Assembly: GCA_028564705.1 (NCBI GenBank)
Contig: JAPXFQ010002424.1
Location: 1,178,001-1,242,000, forward strand
Direction of reading: 5' to 3'
Origin: Apricaphanius iberus
Taxonomy: Eukaryota; Chordata; Actinopteri; Cyprinodontiformes; Aphaniidae
DNA: 64,000 nt
Shown here: piece by piece, positions 10,504-22,340 of the stretch
Layout of the letters: every line of letters starts with the position of its first letter
Numbering within the stretch: position 1 is the first letter of the stretch
Translations under genes and position numbers: made by a program
Notes under the pieces: generated by a model
Databases searched by the model: none
What the model was told of the DNA's origin: nothing
What the model saw: only the letters and a program-made list of their open reading frames with translations

Positions 10504-11424
10504 CTGAGAACAGAGACACAGTGAGGCGTTACAGGTGGGAAGAGCTGGAATAACGGTACAGGAGCAGCTTACATAACGAGGCACGCTGTTTGGGAAAGCT
10601 GCATGCAAAGGCTGAGTAACTGATGAAGACATTTTTAAAAAGAATGTGGGCTGCTGTGTTCCGTTCTGCAGCGTCGCGTGGGAAGCCCGGTTTGATCAGG
10701 ACCGGTGAATCATAGGGTTGCAGACACTGAAACAGTCGGGAAGAGGTGGAGTCACTGCGGTAAAATACATGTGAAGCAAACGAGGCGCTACTGTTGCACG
10801 TGTTCCACCTTTTGTAAGGGAAGCTGTATTTAGCACATTTCCACTCTGTGATTGGACGGTTCGAGTTTTATATGATACAAATGTTTTTATCAATGCTAAA
10901 TTCTAGAAAACAATTGACAGCTAAAACTATTCAACACAAACTTCATTCTCCTGAACCTAACGGATTAAACGGTTTTTCTTTGGACCTGGTAGAACTCATT
11001 GGGCCAGAACCAGTTGGTGGCATGGAGCCCCAGATCATCATCGATTGTGGAAACTTCTTTCTAGACCTCCAGCAATGTGGATTCTGGTCCTCTCGACTCT
11101 GGAACCTCAATTTCTAAATTAAATGAAAACTCTACTTAGATCTGAGAAGAGGATTTTGCAAAAGTGAAGCTTCCCACATTTGCACTGGTACAGGTCAGTT
11201 TTAGCCCACATCCTGGTGATGCCTCAGTGACTGAAAATGTCAACATCACTGAATCTTGAAGTTTTCAGTCCACTCCTTATCAATCCTGTCAAAGCTGTGG
11301 TTTATGGGGTGCAGTTTGTAAAGCTGCAACAGGCAAAAATTAACAAGCTTGTCATAAGCAAAATAAATGGGGGTTCATTTTTTAAAGTTATATTTAAGTT
11401 CAAGTTATTTATCCATTTATAAAT

Positions 11425-11645
11425 GTCCCAGTTGCAAACTAAATATTTAGTTTATTCACAAGCTAAATATTTAACTTGTAGCTAAAGTAAATGTTTAGTT
11501 AGCATGCTAGATATTTAGTTTACAAACTATATATTAAGCTCCCATCTAATTATTTAGCTTGCAAGCTAAACTGGCGAGCTCAATATTTAGCTTTAAACTA
11601 AACTTTTAGATCAAAGCTAAACATTTAGCTAATATGTGAAGCAGT
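11425..11645. repeat. degenerate AAGCTAAATATTTAGCTT palindromic repeat block
   Basis: At least ten imperfect copies of a self-complementary unit built on GCTAAATATTTAGC with irregular spacing. A second block with the same unit lies about 850 bp away. Confidence 0.7.
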
Positions 11646-11910
11646 CTATCAATATAAAAGTCGCGTGCCGAAAAACCACAATAGAAACTGCTGGTGCATC
11701 ACTGTTGCTGTAAATCCATCGGTAAACATGTTTTGCCAAAACAACACAGTCCTGCAACACAACTCATCCCTATGTTTTATGAAATGTTGGACAACTCAGG
11801 TGTGAAATAAACTTGAGACATTCAGTTCTACCAGGAGTTTATAAAGAGATCAATGTTTAGCCTGAGTCAAAATATTTATCTTGCTAGTTTAGCTATGTTT
11901 AGCTAGCAAG

Positions 11911-12430
11911 TAGAGCTGGGTGTTATGGCCTCAAATCTATATTACGATATAATTTAACGCATGTGCGGTAACAATATGTATTGCAATGTATTCTTTTTTG
12001 TTAAATTAATTTATGTCAAAATACCTGCTTAGGAACATTATCACTTTCCAAATACATTGCAGGAGATTGACAATATCAAAAATGTTTAGAATGCCAATAT
12101 ATGAATATCTATTATGCAAAATACATTTTAAAAAATTCTAATTGTTTACTAAAATAATGCAACACAAAAATTCTCACAACAAAAAGATGAAAAAACAAAT
12201 AAATAAGCTAAATGATATGAAAATAAAGTAAAAAATTATCTGCTTTCCTGGTTACTTATTTATTAATTTAATATCGCACAAGATACCTGCACATATTTGA
12301 ATTAAAAATGCTTCAAGTTCAACAGGTTTCTTTTCCGCTGAAATGAAAAACAGCACATTTCAAACTTGCAATATGTAGTGTAAAGACAAACACGGAACAT
12401 CAGTATTTATCCTCCAGTATAGTAAAATCT
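11911..12430. mobile_element. probable hAT-type non-autonomous element, boundaries loose
   Basis: Begins AGAGCTGGGTGTTATGGCC, and 'ctttccaaatacattgcagg' inside matches the inverse of 34262-34285. The same family's other end appears inverted at 34260-34412. The right boundary here is not sharp. Confidence 0.45.
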
Positions 12431-12484
12431 CTACCTTTGGCAAAATTTACATAATTTCTACCGCATACTGTACCTTTAATAAAG

Positions 12485-12665
12485 CCCACTACTACTAGCA
12501 AGCTAAATACTTTGCTTCATACTAAATACCTTACAATCTGAATATTTAGTTTCAAGCTAATTAGCTTGCTAGCTAAATATTTAGCTTCAAACTAAACATT
12601 CAGCTTCAAACATAATACTTAGTTAACACGCTAAATGTTTAGTTTGTAGACTAAATGTATATAAA
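12485..12665. repeat. degenerate TAAATATTTAGC palindromic repeat block 2
   Basis: The same unit as at 11425-11645, about eight imperfect copies. The two blocks probably were one array split by the element at 11911. Confidence 0.6.
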
Positions 12666-13030
12666 CGAAATATGTGATGAATAAGTATTTACTTTGAAAC
12701 TGTGAAACCACACACAAATAACACAGAAACAAATATGAGTGTGAAAAATGAACCCCATTTTCCCCCCTCTAATAACAGGCTAAATAATCTAAATCATTGT
12801 TTTTCACTTCAATTTTACAAACAGCACCCCATAGCAGTTACCCCAGGGAACCCTTTTCTATTCTTCTCCATGATTGTTTGGGTCATATTCCTCATATCAG
12901 CAGTAAAAGTCTTTTTTAATGGCCTGTATGGCCTGAGAATCAGCTTTGCCACTTGGGGATCAGTGTCCAATTAGCAAAAGGTAAAACCCAGAAAAACTTT
13001 CATTTATCTTTTCAGCCTTGGGAGTCTTAC

Positions 13031-13206
13031 CTTTGGTCTTAAAGGAGAAGTTGCAGTGGACACAGTGGTATGGCCGTACATCCGAGTGGGTGCGGATGTG
13101 CTTTCGCAGCATGCTGGGCTTCTTGCAGCGGATGCCGCACTCCTCGCAGATGTATTTCCCCCGTCCGCGGCCGCGCACATACACATACTCCTCATTAGAT
13201 TTGTAC
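13031..13206 (-). CDS. hivep1: hivep1 coding exon 5 (ZAS-C first finger and half of second)
   Basis: A 176-nt exon encoding [18 protein letters not shown], then finger one [21 protein letters not shown], then the first half of finger two, [12 protein letters not shown]. The acceptor ACACAG ends at 13207 and the donor GTAAGA starts at 13030. The intron upstream is only 74 nt, the one downstream 2.5 kb. The second C2H2 finger is cut between its cysteines and its histidines, so exon 6 is needed to complete it. In the family, ZAS-C binds the same kind of kappaB-like site as ZAS-N. Confidence 0.96.
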
Positions 13207-13280
13207 CTGTGTTTGCAGAGTCACCATTAGGTAAACGAAGCAACAACAAAACATTGGGGTGGTCACAGACCGAGTCTCAC

Positions 13281-13414
13281 CCGCCATCGAATATTTTGAC
13301 GCGACGTGGTTCTGCTGAAGGTACCACTTCCTTGTCTGAATCATTACTTAGCTGAGACTCTGGTTGTAGTTTACCTCTGGGTTCAACAGACACGGACTTT
13401 TTGGTGCCCAGAAC
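13281..13414 (-). CDS. hivep1: hivep1 coding exon 4 (134 nt)
   Basis: A 134-nt exon encoding VLGTKKSVSVEPRGK and following residues to EPRRVKIFDGG. The final RRVKIFDGG leads straight into the [18 protein letters not shown] block of the next exon, as in other HIVEP proteins. The acceptor TTTCAG ends at 13415 and the donor GTGAGA starts at 13280. It enters in phase 0 after exon 3 and leaves with two bases of a split glycine codon. The intron before it is only 77 nt. Confidence 0.93.
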
Positions 13415-13491
13415 CTGAAAGAGAAGAAACTAAATTCAGGGGTTTCTTAAACCTGTCAGATAAGTATGTAATATATTTTTTAGGGACTCAC

Positions 13492-16400
13492 CCCGGGCAT
13501 GATGTCCTTCAGGTTGCTCGAATATGACAGGATGTCTGACTTTCCGCTCGTCTTTATGGCAGAGGTGTAGTGGATTTTCTTGGAGCTCTGCTTGGAGTCA
13601 AACAGAGACATGACCACCTTGGTGGGAAGTCCCAGAGGGTTGGGGTTGTTGGGGCTTACGGTCCAGGAAGCATACGCTGACGTCTTTTGACCAGTCTGCT
13701 GGATGTGAAGAGGCTTCCTCTTCATCAGGTAACACCATGTGAAGGTGGTTGTGGTCTTTAAGCTGGGAAAGGACAGGCGGTGGGTGTCCTTGGTGTTCAC
13801 CACAGATACGGATGTGCTCAGTTTCCCCTGACCAGAGTGGAAACTAGCGGGTCGGATCAGGGATTTGACCGGGGACCACCGCTGCTCCTCGGCTTTTTCC
13901 TGAGGCTTTAGGGAGGCGTCCTGATTTCTGAGGATGACCTCTTGTGGGATCACACTTCGCTTATCTTTTTCCCGTCCCGACCCATCAGGTGACATGGGTT
14001 TGACATCGTCTGTGGCCTCAGAGTCCTTCTCAGAGTCTGTTTTAACATCAGGCAGAGCTGGAGCTTCGGTCTCGATGGGGCTGTCTGCCGGTTCTGTTGT
14101 GCAAACCTGCCGAACGAGCATCAGCTTTCTCTGTCGAGTCACCTCAGACATCTTCGAATTTAGGTAATTGAGTGATCTTCCGTCTGTCAGACAGGCAACC
14201 CCGTGCTCATCTTTGGCCCGTTTCTGGTGCTTCTCCATGTAGATGTCCAGACTGTTGGCGGGGGACAGCATGCGCTTACTGGAAGCAGTGGGTTCATGCT
14301 GAGGGCAGAGTGTTACCGAGGCCAGTTTCTGCGTACAGAAAGAAGGAACTGGCTCTGGAGGATTTGTAGGAACATCTTTCTTTGCTGCCAGCACAACCTT
14401 AGGGTTGTTCCCTGCACTGTGAGAGGATGATGGACCGCTTTTACTGGACAGGGAGGAAGAAGAGTGCATCTGCTCATGAGTGATCAGGATCTGTGGCAGT
14501 GAAACAGGTCCTGGTTGGGTCTTAATGAGTGTTTTCTTCTGTTGCTCGGCTGACAACACAACCGCCTGGGTCTTGACCTCAGAAGATTGTTGGTTGGCAA
14601 TAAAAACATTCTGGATTCCATCTGATGATTTGTGAATATTCAGCATGGGATTGGCTATTGGAATAGTTAAAATTGGCAAAGCAATCTGAGCTCCCTGCGC
14701 ACAGGAGTAGGAAAATGTTTGGCTTGTTCTCAGAGGGCACTGAAGTTGGTATTTGGGAACGAAACATTTCTTCTCTTCAAAGATGGGCAATTTGTTTTGG
14801 ACATTTTCCCGACGCACCGAGATCTGGCTTAGCGGCAATTGGATCTTCTGGGTAACTTTAACCCTTGATGTTTGGTGCCAAGGGTGTGGAAGACCATGTA
14901 CTTGTGGTTGCTGAGTCGGACTTCCCAGGTTGATGCTTTGCACCATTTGCTCGTTCTTCTGCAGGGGTGCCTCTGTTGAGTGAAGGATGAATGGCTGAGC
15001 CACTTGGCCCCTGCTTGATATGTGAATCTGCTGGGATCTGTTCTGTGGAAAGGAGCTGACATTTGTGATGGGAGGTTTCTCTGAAGGAATGACAGTTTTC
15101 CGTACAGGCTGCTGCTGGCTCTCTGGGCTGATCTTTAAGGACATCTGTCGAACCAATGGCCCACGCCTCCTCTCAATCAGTGGTACCTGGGACAGTTGTC
15201 CAGTCTTTGGGTGACCAACAGGTGACAGAGATCTGCTAGGAGACACATTGCCGCAATCAAAAGATTTGCTACGATAATCACATGAGATCTCCACAGAGGG
15301 CTGTGTACAGGTGATCTGCTCAGATGCGGCACGCCTCATGATTCCAGGCACACCAAGTGTGTTGAAAGCTGCAGACAGACTTTGGGTATCTGGGACTTTG
15401 CCAGAACTCTCGGCTCTGGATGGACTCTCGGATCGGGACAGCTCATCTCTGTCGAAAGAGGCGGAGATACTGGAGCAACGAGATAGACTGCTGTCCCTGC
15501 TGAGGCTGCGCGAGAGCGTAGAATCAAAGCTGGATTCACCTGAAGAGTGATCCATCTGGGCCAACCGAATCCTTTTTTTCTTGGGAGGAAGTTTCTCTGC
15601 TGGTAATTTTGATAAACTCTCGCTTCTCTGAGGCCAGCTGAACTGATCTGGAGGCTTGTCCGCTGGCTCGGCTGCCTGCGTCTCATGTTCTCTGTCTGAA
15701 TCTTCCGTAACTAAAATCTCAGGGACCTGGATGTTGCTTTGGCGGACAAGACGAGACTGGTGGACAGGAGTAGCGTCTGCACTCAGCCTGCCATCGTTGC
15801 TTTGCTCATTTCTTTGATTTCCATAGTCGGTACTGGTGGATTCGGTTGTTTTTGTGTGGTATGTCTCGGTAGAGCCGGCTGATTTTCCTTCTGTATTGGC
15901 TTCGTTTAAGGAATCCTTGTCCATGCTTACAGCTGGAGAAACCCTATCAGTACAGTCAGTCTCAAACGAGCCATGGCTGGTCAGAGAGTTGGTGTGTTTA
16001 ATCACAGATGTGCCACTGCCCTGCCTCGCTAGCTCTCCCTTTGCTGAACTAACGCTCTGGGTTTCTCTGATGGGTGACAGTCTGGAATCTGTACTCATCC
16101 CTCGTGCTACAAGCTGGATCTGAGGTAGCTTTGGCTGGCTGTTTTTGGGCTGGACGTCTACTACTAGGGTGGGCCGAGGGAACGTCCTGTTGGCAGGATC
16201 TATTGGAGACTCGAAGCTAACCGAGCATGGCGGAATGGTGTCAGTTGGAGACTGATCATCCTCATCGCCAACACTTTTCATTTTCCGCCTCTTCCTGAAG
16301 GAGGTCTGTTGATCCAATGTCCCTGAGCCGACTGTCGACCTTGGGATGGCTGGATGATGAACACTGACATGAAAAACATCTTGATCAATCTCTTTAACAA

Positions 16401-19097
16401 CCATTGGCTTGTTCTTTGGGGCTCGAAGCTCAGAGCAGTAAAATTTCTTATGCGTTTCAAAGTTCTCCAGCTTCCGGTAACGATTCCGACAGGTTTCACA
16501 CTCGTACATCGTGCCTTTGTTTTGCAGTGGCTTCTTGTTTCTGTCCTGGCTGTGTTCGAAGGACTTGCTCCTCTGCATCAGGTCAGCGGAGATGATCTGG
16601 CCATGATAGCCCTCATCCATGGAACGAACAGAAGGGAGGCCATGGCCCTCGTTCGTGGAAAAATCCTCCACCGCTACCTGTCGGACCAACGTCCGAGAAT
16701 GCATGGCAGGGTTTGGAGTTGGTGGTGCTGATGAGAACACCTCATCATTTAGAGATCCAATTTTATCATCAAAGGATTGACAGACCCTCAAAGGGTGGGG
16801 CACGGGAGCAACATTGACCGGTAGAGCTGAATGACCAGGTGTGGTGGGCATGGAGTTGCTTCGTGTTATCGGCAGACAGTCCATTGGTGGATAGGCGGAA
16901 GGTACAGAGAGCAGGAACACTGGCTTTGACTTGTCTGTGGGGGTGAACGGAGACTTTGGGATGTCTGAGCTGGAACTTGACCGCCTGCCCATCGGCTTTA
17001 AATCAAACTGAAAGGAGTCTTTGAAGATGTATGATTTTGGGGAGTCTATGCTGCCTCTTCTGGACAGAGAGGTCCTCCGTGGCTTAACACTGTCCAGCTG
17101 TTTGTTATCCACTACCGCTTCATTGTCAGATATCAGCTTCGAAATGCGCTCCTCCAGGGAGCGTGCGCTGGCTTCCAGAGGTGGCCGCATTTGTCTTTCC
17201 GTTGGCCGTGCTTTTGGCTCGGCTGCAGCATGCATTATGGTTGCAGCCAAAGTAGGGATGCTGGGAAGGGTGTTCCTGGCAACGTCAGGGTCCACCGGGG
17301 GAGTTATTTTTACAAAGGGACTTGTGGGGCTCATGGCCTGGTCAGCGCTTTCAGAGCGAGAGAAGTAACCAGAATCTGTACTTCCTAAGCTGCGCGGACT
17401 GAGCAAACACTTAGGCTGCTGCTGCTGAGGGCAGTCTGTTGCTATCTGCCGCTGAAGCGGACTGTGCCCGCCCAACAGAGGAGACTTGCACTGCTGGTCT
17501 TCATCCTCGCTTACAGTGTCGAGTGAGGGATTCGTACCCTCCACCTCCTTCAGGGAGGACAGGACCCCTGGTCTAATATTTGTGGCCTGAAAGTCTCTTT
17601 GCATTTGCACAGCAGCTTGCTCAGGTGCAACACCTGTAACTCTCGGACTGTCTGCCCTCAGAGGAGACGCGTTAACAGGATACACGACAACTTTTGGAAG
17701 TGCCGCAGTGACTTTGGGTTCATAGGTCCTACAGCTTGGGGAGGATCTTACTGTCAAGTTCGGCTCAGCAGTCATTATGGCTGTACCTTGCAAGCTGTTT
17801 TCAGAGGAAGCAGCTGTGCAGCCCAGCGTGGAGTCTGGATCCAGGTCTGCAGTGCTGCCTTCTTCATCGCTGTCGGCACTCTCCTCTGCCTCTGAGTGTG
17901 TACCGGCAGCTTTGTCTGATTCTTGAGACAACGATCCCCCTCCAGATTCAGAGCGTGCCATGAGCCCTAGTTTTATGGCGTGAGCGTGGGATTTCTTGTG
18001 CTTGTACAGGTTGCTCTTGGTTTTGAAGGAGAAGCCGCAGGGGACGCAGGGATATGGCCGTTCTCCTGTGTGAGACCTGATGTGTTTGAGCAGAACGCTG
18101 GGTTTCGCACATGCCCGGTTGCAGTATTCACACACATACTTCCCGGGCTTTTTAAGTTTTTGGTCCTTGAGGACCTGCTCAGCACCAAGGTTCACGACTG
18201 TGGTCATTTGCATCTGGTTGCTGCCCGGCGTTACTGGAACCTGAATGGTGCTGGAAACGTTGGCAGGAATGGACTGGCATGTTTGTGCTACTGGGGGTTG
18301 GCTTTGGGGTAAAGCATTGGTGCCCATTGGAGCTGGTGGTCCAGTACTAAAGTTCATGTTCAAGCAGGGCTTCTCTGAATTTGAAACAACTGGCACAAAC
18401 TGTTGTGCACCATGCTGAGATGTCTGCAGATTTCCCTGCAAAGCTGCTGCAATGCCGATGACGTTCCCTTGTTTGTCAATGTAATAGGTCTGCATGTGGG
18501 GGGACTGGGTCTGGAGACCTATGTTGACTGCAGAGAGAGGTGTTACTCCCCCTCCAAGGTGAGGATGAAGAGCAGCAGTTGGTTTGTTGATGGCCTGCGA
18601 GGGGCTTTTCCTCTCGGTCAATGTGCTGAAGTCAGGCTCCATGGCCTTCAGTAGGACATCCAGAGGGTCACTGCTGCGGTACGACTCTCCCACAAAGCTG
18701 GGCACTGGGCTCTTGCCGTCTATGCCAAGAGGCTCTTCAGCAGTAACCTGAGGGCTCTCCTTGCTGTCTGAGGGCTCACGTGACGGTGGCCTAGACGACG
18801 TCACCTCTTGCTTCAACTTCTCAGCATCAGAAAAATTGGACGTCTCCTCAAGGGAAGCTGCAGCTTGTGGGGCATTTTGTTGGTCTCCCTTCCTACTATG
18901 AGATGTCGGAGGTTTGTTGGAGGAAGGTGTTGATTCCTCGGCTGATGAGGTTTGCACCGTGGCTTCACATATTTCCGATTTCAGGGGCTTCTTCACAGGA
19001 GATTTGGGATTTTTTTTCTGTTGATTGTCTGCAACAATTTTTTTCCTCTTCAGGCCTTTAATGTTGTCTGCAGCCCTCCGAGCACCCTCAGATACGC
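13492..19097 (-). CDS. hivep1: hivep1 large coding exon 3 (5.6 kb; ZAS-N fingers and CCHC finger)
   Basis: A single uninterrupted 5,606-nt exon encoding about 1,868 residues, typical of the giant central exon of HIVEP genes. In order it contains a basic KRKK stretch near the start, a DVLLKAMEPDFSTL block, the ZAS-N pair of C2H2 fingers (18138-17986), an acidic serine-rich segment after the fingers, the conserved LLSPRSLGSTDSGYFSRSES and ERISKLISDNEA blocks, the RRTSLSRRGSIDSPKSYIF block, an isolated CCHC finger (16500-16435), a KRRKMKSVGD basic patch, a serine/arginine-rich SRSLSRDSSLSR stretch, SSKRMLSPANSLDIYMEKHQ, and KTTTTFTWCYLMKRKPLHIQ near the end. The acceptor CCACAG ends at 19098 and the donor GTGAGT starts at 13491. 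An alternative in-frame acceptor lies 54 nt upstream at 19152. No frameshift or stop interrupts it. The protein is a nuclear DNA-binding regulator. Confidence 0.96.
16435..16500 (-). other. hivep1: central CCHC zinc finger of Hivep1
   Basis: The translation reads CETCRNRYRKLENFETHKKF then YC, giving a Cys-Cys-His-Cys ligand set. This lone finger between the two ZAS pairs is found in HIVEP1 and its close paralogues; its role is less defined than that of the C2H2 pairs. Confidence 0.9.
17986..18138 (-). other. hivep1: ZAS-N zinc-finger pair of Hivep1
   Basis: Two adjacent C2H2 fingers: the first reads CEYCNRACAKPSVLLKHIRSH, the second CVPCGFSFKTKSNLYKHKKSH, joined by the TGERPYP linker. All four zinc ligands are present in each finger. 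In the family this pair binds kappaB-type sites on its own. Near-identity with vertebrate HIVEP1 over the whole block implies unchanged DNA recognition (inference). Confidence 0.96.
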
Positions 19098-19153
19098 CTG
19101 TGGACACAAACATATCGTTGGTACAGAAGGTCAGTTTTCGTTCAAACATCCCT
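19098..19153 (-). promoter_or_regulatory. hivep1: alternative in-frame splice acceptor region of exon 3
   Basis: Two acceptors compete here. The one used for the annotation ends CCACAG at 19098 and has a CTGAC branch-point-like motif about 35 nt upstream. The other ends TTCAG at 19152, directly after a run of more than ten T residues. Using 19152 would add 18 in-frame codons (starting GMFERKLT) with the same one-plus-two phase at the junction. Both give an open frame. The 19097 start is preferred because the added residues do not resemble known HIVEP1 sequence, but the polypyrimidine tract favours the other. Confidence 0.5.
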
Positions 19154-19406
19154 GAACAAAAAAAAAAAAAACTATTGTTAACCCTCTCTAATCTGCAAAA
19201 GGAATCACCCTTGTGATTTATGTCGTGCTTTTCTCTCGGAAGGTCTTCCTGGAAGGCAATTTCATTGTACACCTATAGCGTGAACTTTAACAATTCTGTT
19301 TTCCTGGCATCAAATCGATTCAAGGTTTTGGTCGTCCAGGATGGAAGAATCTTACTAATCTTACGTCGTGAATATAAAAGATTGTTAACTCAAAAAAAAT
19401 ACGTAG

Positions 19407-20075
19407 TAGAGCTGGGCGTAATACCGAAAATGTACCGATATCGAAATGTATGACTGTTACCAACGTCCTTTTGCCCGTGCCGGTAAATTCGGTATTTAAA
19501 AATAATGAAAAGATGTGTTTTAGTTTAGCGGTGCTCCTGCCCCTTTAAGAAATCAGCGTTGCCTTGAATCATGTGACTACGCAAAGTTGTCTACGCTGCA
19601 GAACACATCTAAGCTCAACAGCTCCGCCCGCCCAGGTCCTGTTCAGGCGAAGCAGATATTGAACCCGCTGATTTATTGCTTTACGCCGCCGCCTGTTGCC
19701 ACCTGTGCTCCGATGTAAAATATGTTTCATCTAAAATAAACGACTGTAAACTAAAATTACCCATTTCACTCAGACCCCGTCACTTTCTCACCTTATCTGA
19801 TCTGTGTGATCCCTTCCGAGTTCAAACTGGACTCTAGGAATTACAGAAAGGAGTGGGAATCAAACACTGAATTAAAAGGCTGTTTGAAACCGTTCAATAG
19901 CATGAATCCAGCATTTTTTAAATTTAACTTTTTTGTTTTAAGGAACATCATCTAAATTTTGCCACTGCCGGACAGAGGGGGGTGTGATGTGGTCATTGTT
20001 ATTGTCCAATTATCGTTATCGAGGTTAAATCCTCAATATACCATGATATTACTTTTAGCTCATATCAACTAGCCC
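19407..20075. mobile_element. probable hAT-type non-autonomous element
   Basis: Starts TAGAGCTGGGCGTAATACCG and closes near 'catatcaactagccctaa', an inverted relation common to fish GGGCTGGGC-ended elements. There is a non-coding, AT-rich interior and no clear target duplication. Confidence 0.4.
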
Positions 20076-20994
20076 TAAAACATTGCAAATCTTAAAAATG
20101 ACCCACCCCACCTCTCGAGTAATAGTTAAAAAATATTCTAAACGTGAAAAAAAAAAGAATAAAATTTCCTAAAATTAAAACCTGAACATAAAAACTGTAT
20201 TTATTTAAAACTTCCAATCTAAGCTTGATTTGTGTAATAATATATTCATTATTTGTTATAACAGCTGCTTTGCGTTTTAAGGTTGTTTGACCGTTATTTA
20301 CGTTTCTTTCTTTGCTTTCAGTCCTCAGCTTACATTTTCAATTCAGACTTTCCTTTTCAGCACTGAACCTATTTTTAAATGAGGGCGGAGCTCAAAGCAC
20401 ATTGGCTACCCAGGACATGACTGACAGAGGTTCGGCTGATGTCATGTCTGCCGGATAAGGACTTCTGTTCTTGGAACTGTTGAGTAACATGGTTCTTTTT
20501 CTGCTGATGTGGCTAAACGAACACTGGGATGGCGGAAGGTAAAGCATCTGCAGCAGGTTTAGTTTTGTGATCACGAATTGTTGGTACAGTTTACCGTTTC
20601 AGTAGCACTTCCTGGGCTCGTTTAATTTCCAGCGGAAAGGAAATCTATCAAACTGAGCGGGAGTTTTACGAAAAAAGAAATTCAAATGATTACATGAATG
20701 CAGCTTAGGTTGCAAGTTTAAATAATTGTTTTTTTCATTCTGATTTTCATTTTTGGAGTTTTGTTTTGGTTACGGTTTGTTTAGGTTTATAATTTGTTTT
20801 TTTATCAAGTTGATTTCTAATATTTCTAACATTTTTTTTGACACAATCTGTTTTTGTTATTGCTTTTTTTTTAAATTCACGTTGATCTGATCTTGTTTTG
20901 ACCCCATACGACCCGAGCCCAGCGCTACGAGGCCGAGGCGATAATGAAGCGCCTCAAAGATAGCAAGGTGTCACGTTTTGGATCAGTGGTCAGT

Positions 20995-21290
20995 CCTTAA
21001 AATGCAACGATTCCACTTTTTTTCAAATAATGTGATACCGATACTTGGATCTGAGTCTTTGCCGATACCGAGCACCAATGCCGGTACTTCTAACAAACAA
21101 ATAAATGCAATGAGTCGGAAGGCAGGTTTTATTTTCTTCTTAGATAAAATATCAATAAAAATGGCCTCAAACCTAAAGTGAAATTATTGCAGAGTTTTTC
21201 ATGTTTTAAGTATCGGTTCACGGTATCGGTTAATTAACACATACTGATACGAGTACATTAGAACGGGATCGGTGCATCCCTACCTTAAAG
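20995..21290. mobile_element. GATACC-type element (family M2) next to CCTTAAAG
   Basis: The right end TGCATCCCTA at 21273-21282 is followed by CCTTAAAG. The left side reads CCTTAAA directly joined to ATGCAACG, so the first few bases of the left terminus appear deleted. Interior 'gataccgatacttggatc' matches the inverse of 58500-58530. Confidence 0.65.
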
Positions 21291-22249
21291 AGAAGGAGAT
21301 CGCCATTAGCAGAACAGAACAGGTCAGTTCAGACCCAGCAGGTCAGGGAGAACAAGTAATCATCTGAATTTTCAGTCTCACAAATGTTATTAATATTATA
21401 TTTTATTTATGTAGTGCTTTTCTTAAAACTCAATGAAGACACTATGCAAGTAGAATATTTAAATTGTTAGTATTTATTATGATGTTAATGTTTTTCTCCA
21501 GGGTGGAAGTTTAATTTTAGGTGAAGTTGAAGTCATTCACAGGTTTGAGTCTAGGAACTTCCACTGAGATCCTTTCTGGTTTTGTCTAACCCTCGTCTGT
21601 TTTTCCCTTAGTAACTTTGCTTCTGGTTCTGGTTCTGTGAAGCAGCGGTTCAGAGGACGAACCCTGAGCCGCAGCACCGACCATGCCAGGGGGGGGGGTT
21701 TTCAGGACACATTACGCAACACTCGCCCTGCCCCGTCACAGTTTCCTGGCCTCCGATGGCGTTTCCCAGGATGAGCTCAGGGTTCCTTTAAGTTCCTCAG
21801 ACATAATTAGATTAAGGGGTGCCAGATCTTCCCATAACTTAATCCGTTCTACAGGCAAGCACGAGCTGTACAGGCCCGCCACAGATAAACAGCGCCTCTG
21901 CTTACATCTCCTGGCCTTAGCGTGTCTGCATCGAGCAACAGCTGGACTCAAACAGCCTGCCACACCAGCTGAAAACTTAAAAAAGTCAACTCGGGTAAGA
22001 TCTCATGGTCACAAGAGGCGCTTACACGGTTTTATCGTCAATCAAAGAGATAATGACCGTGTTCCTGTTGGCTTCAGGATGACCGCTGTGTTAAAAATAG
22101 ATTCAGATCTTTTCGGGGTCTTTTCCAAATCCAAATGAAAACATGAAAGATAGTAGCTCTTTTAAATCATTTAAATAAAGGTTTTCCTTTTGAAAAATCG
22201 AACATTTACTGCAGAAACTGAAAACATTTGAATTATTGAGTTTTATTTA

Positions 22250-22340
22250 TTTTTGTACCTTGTATAAGCATCATGCAGCTTCTTTTTAAGTTCCGTTGTG
22301 CTGTGTAAAATGACAATAAAGGCTTTCTATTCTATTCTAA
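22250..22340 (+). repeat. non-LTR 3' end with TTCTA-type tail
   Basis: 'gctgtgtaaaatgacaataaaggc' followed by 'tttctattctattctaa' is the usual 3' end of a fish non-LTR retrotransposon. Only the tail is recognisable. Confidence 0.5.

Larger units (their letters stand above)
10504..13030 (-). other. hivep1: hivep1 intron splitting the last zinc finger (2.5 kb)
   Basis: GT-AG intron. It holds two blocks of degenerate TAAATATTTAGCTT repeats and, between them, a 'gagctgggtgttatggcct' inverted-repeat element from about 11911. No further coding sequence was seen. Confidence 0.9.

Noticed and set aside
17986..18138. Assignment to HIVEP2 or HIVEP3
   Set aside because: The first finger has NRACAKPSVLLKH, as in HIVEP1, rather than the PCAKPSVLKKH form of the other two; the flanking blocks also agree with HIVEP1.
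13480..19272. Start of the giant open frame at 19272 (MYNEIAFQ...) as the protein start
   Set aside because: The region before 19152 is intron: a T tract and a CAG acceptor precede the conserved part, and the true N-terminus (DKIEEAQKEL) is in a separate exon at 25.7 kb.
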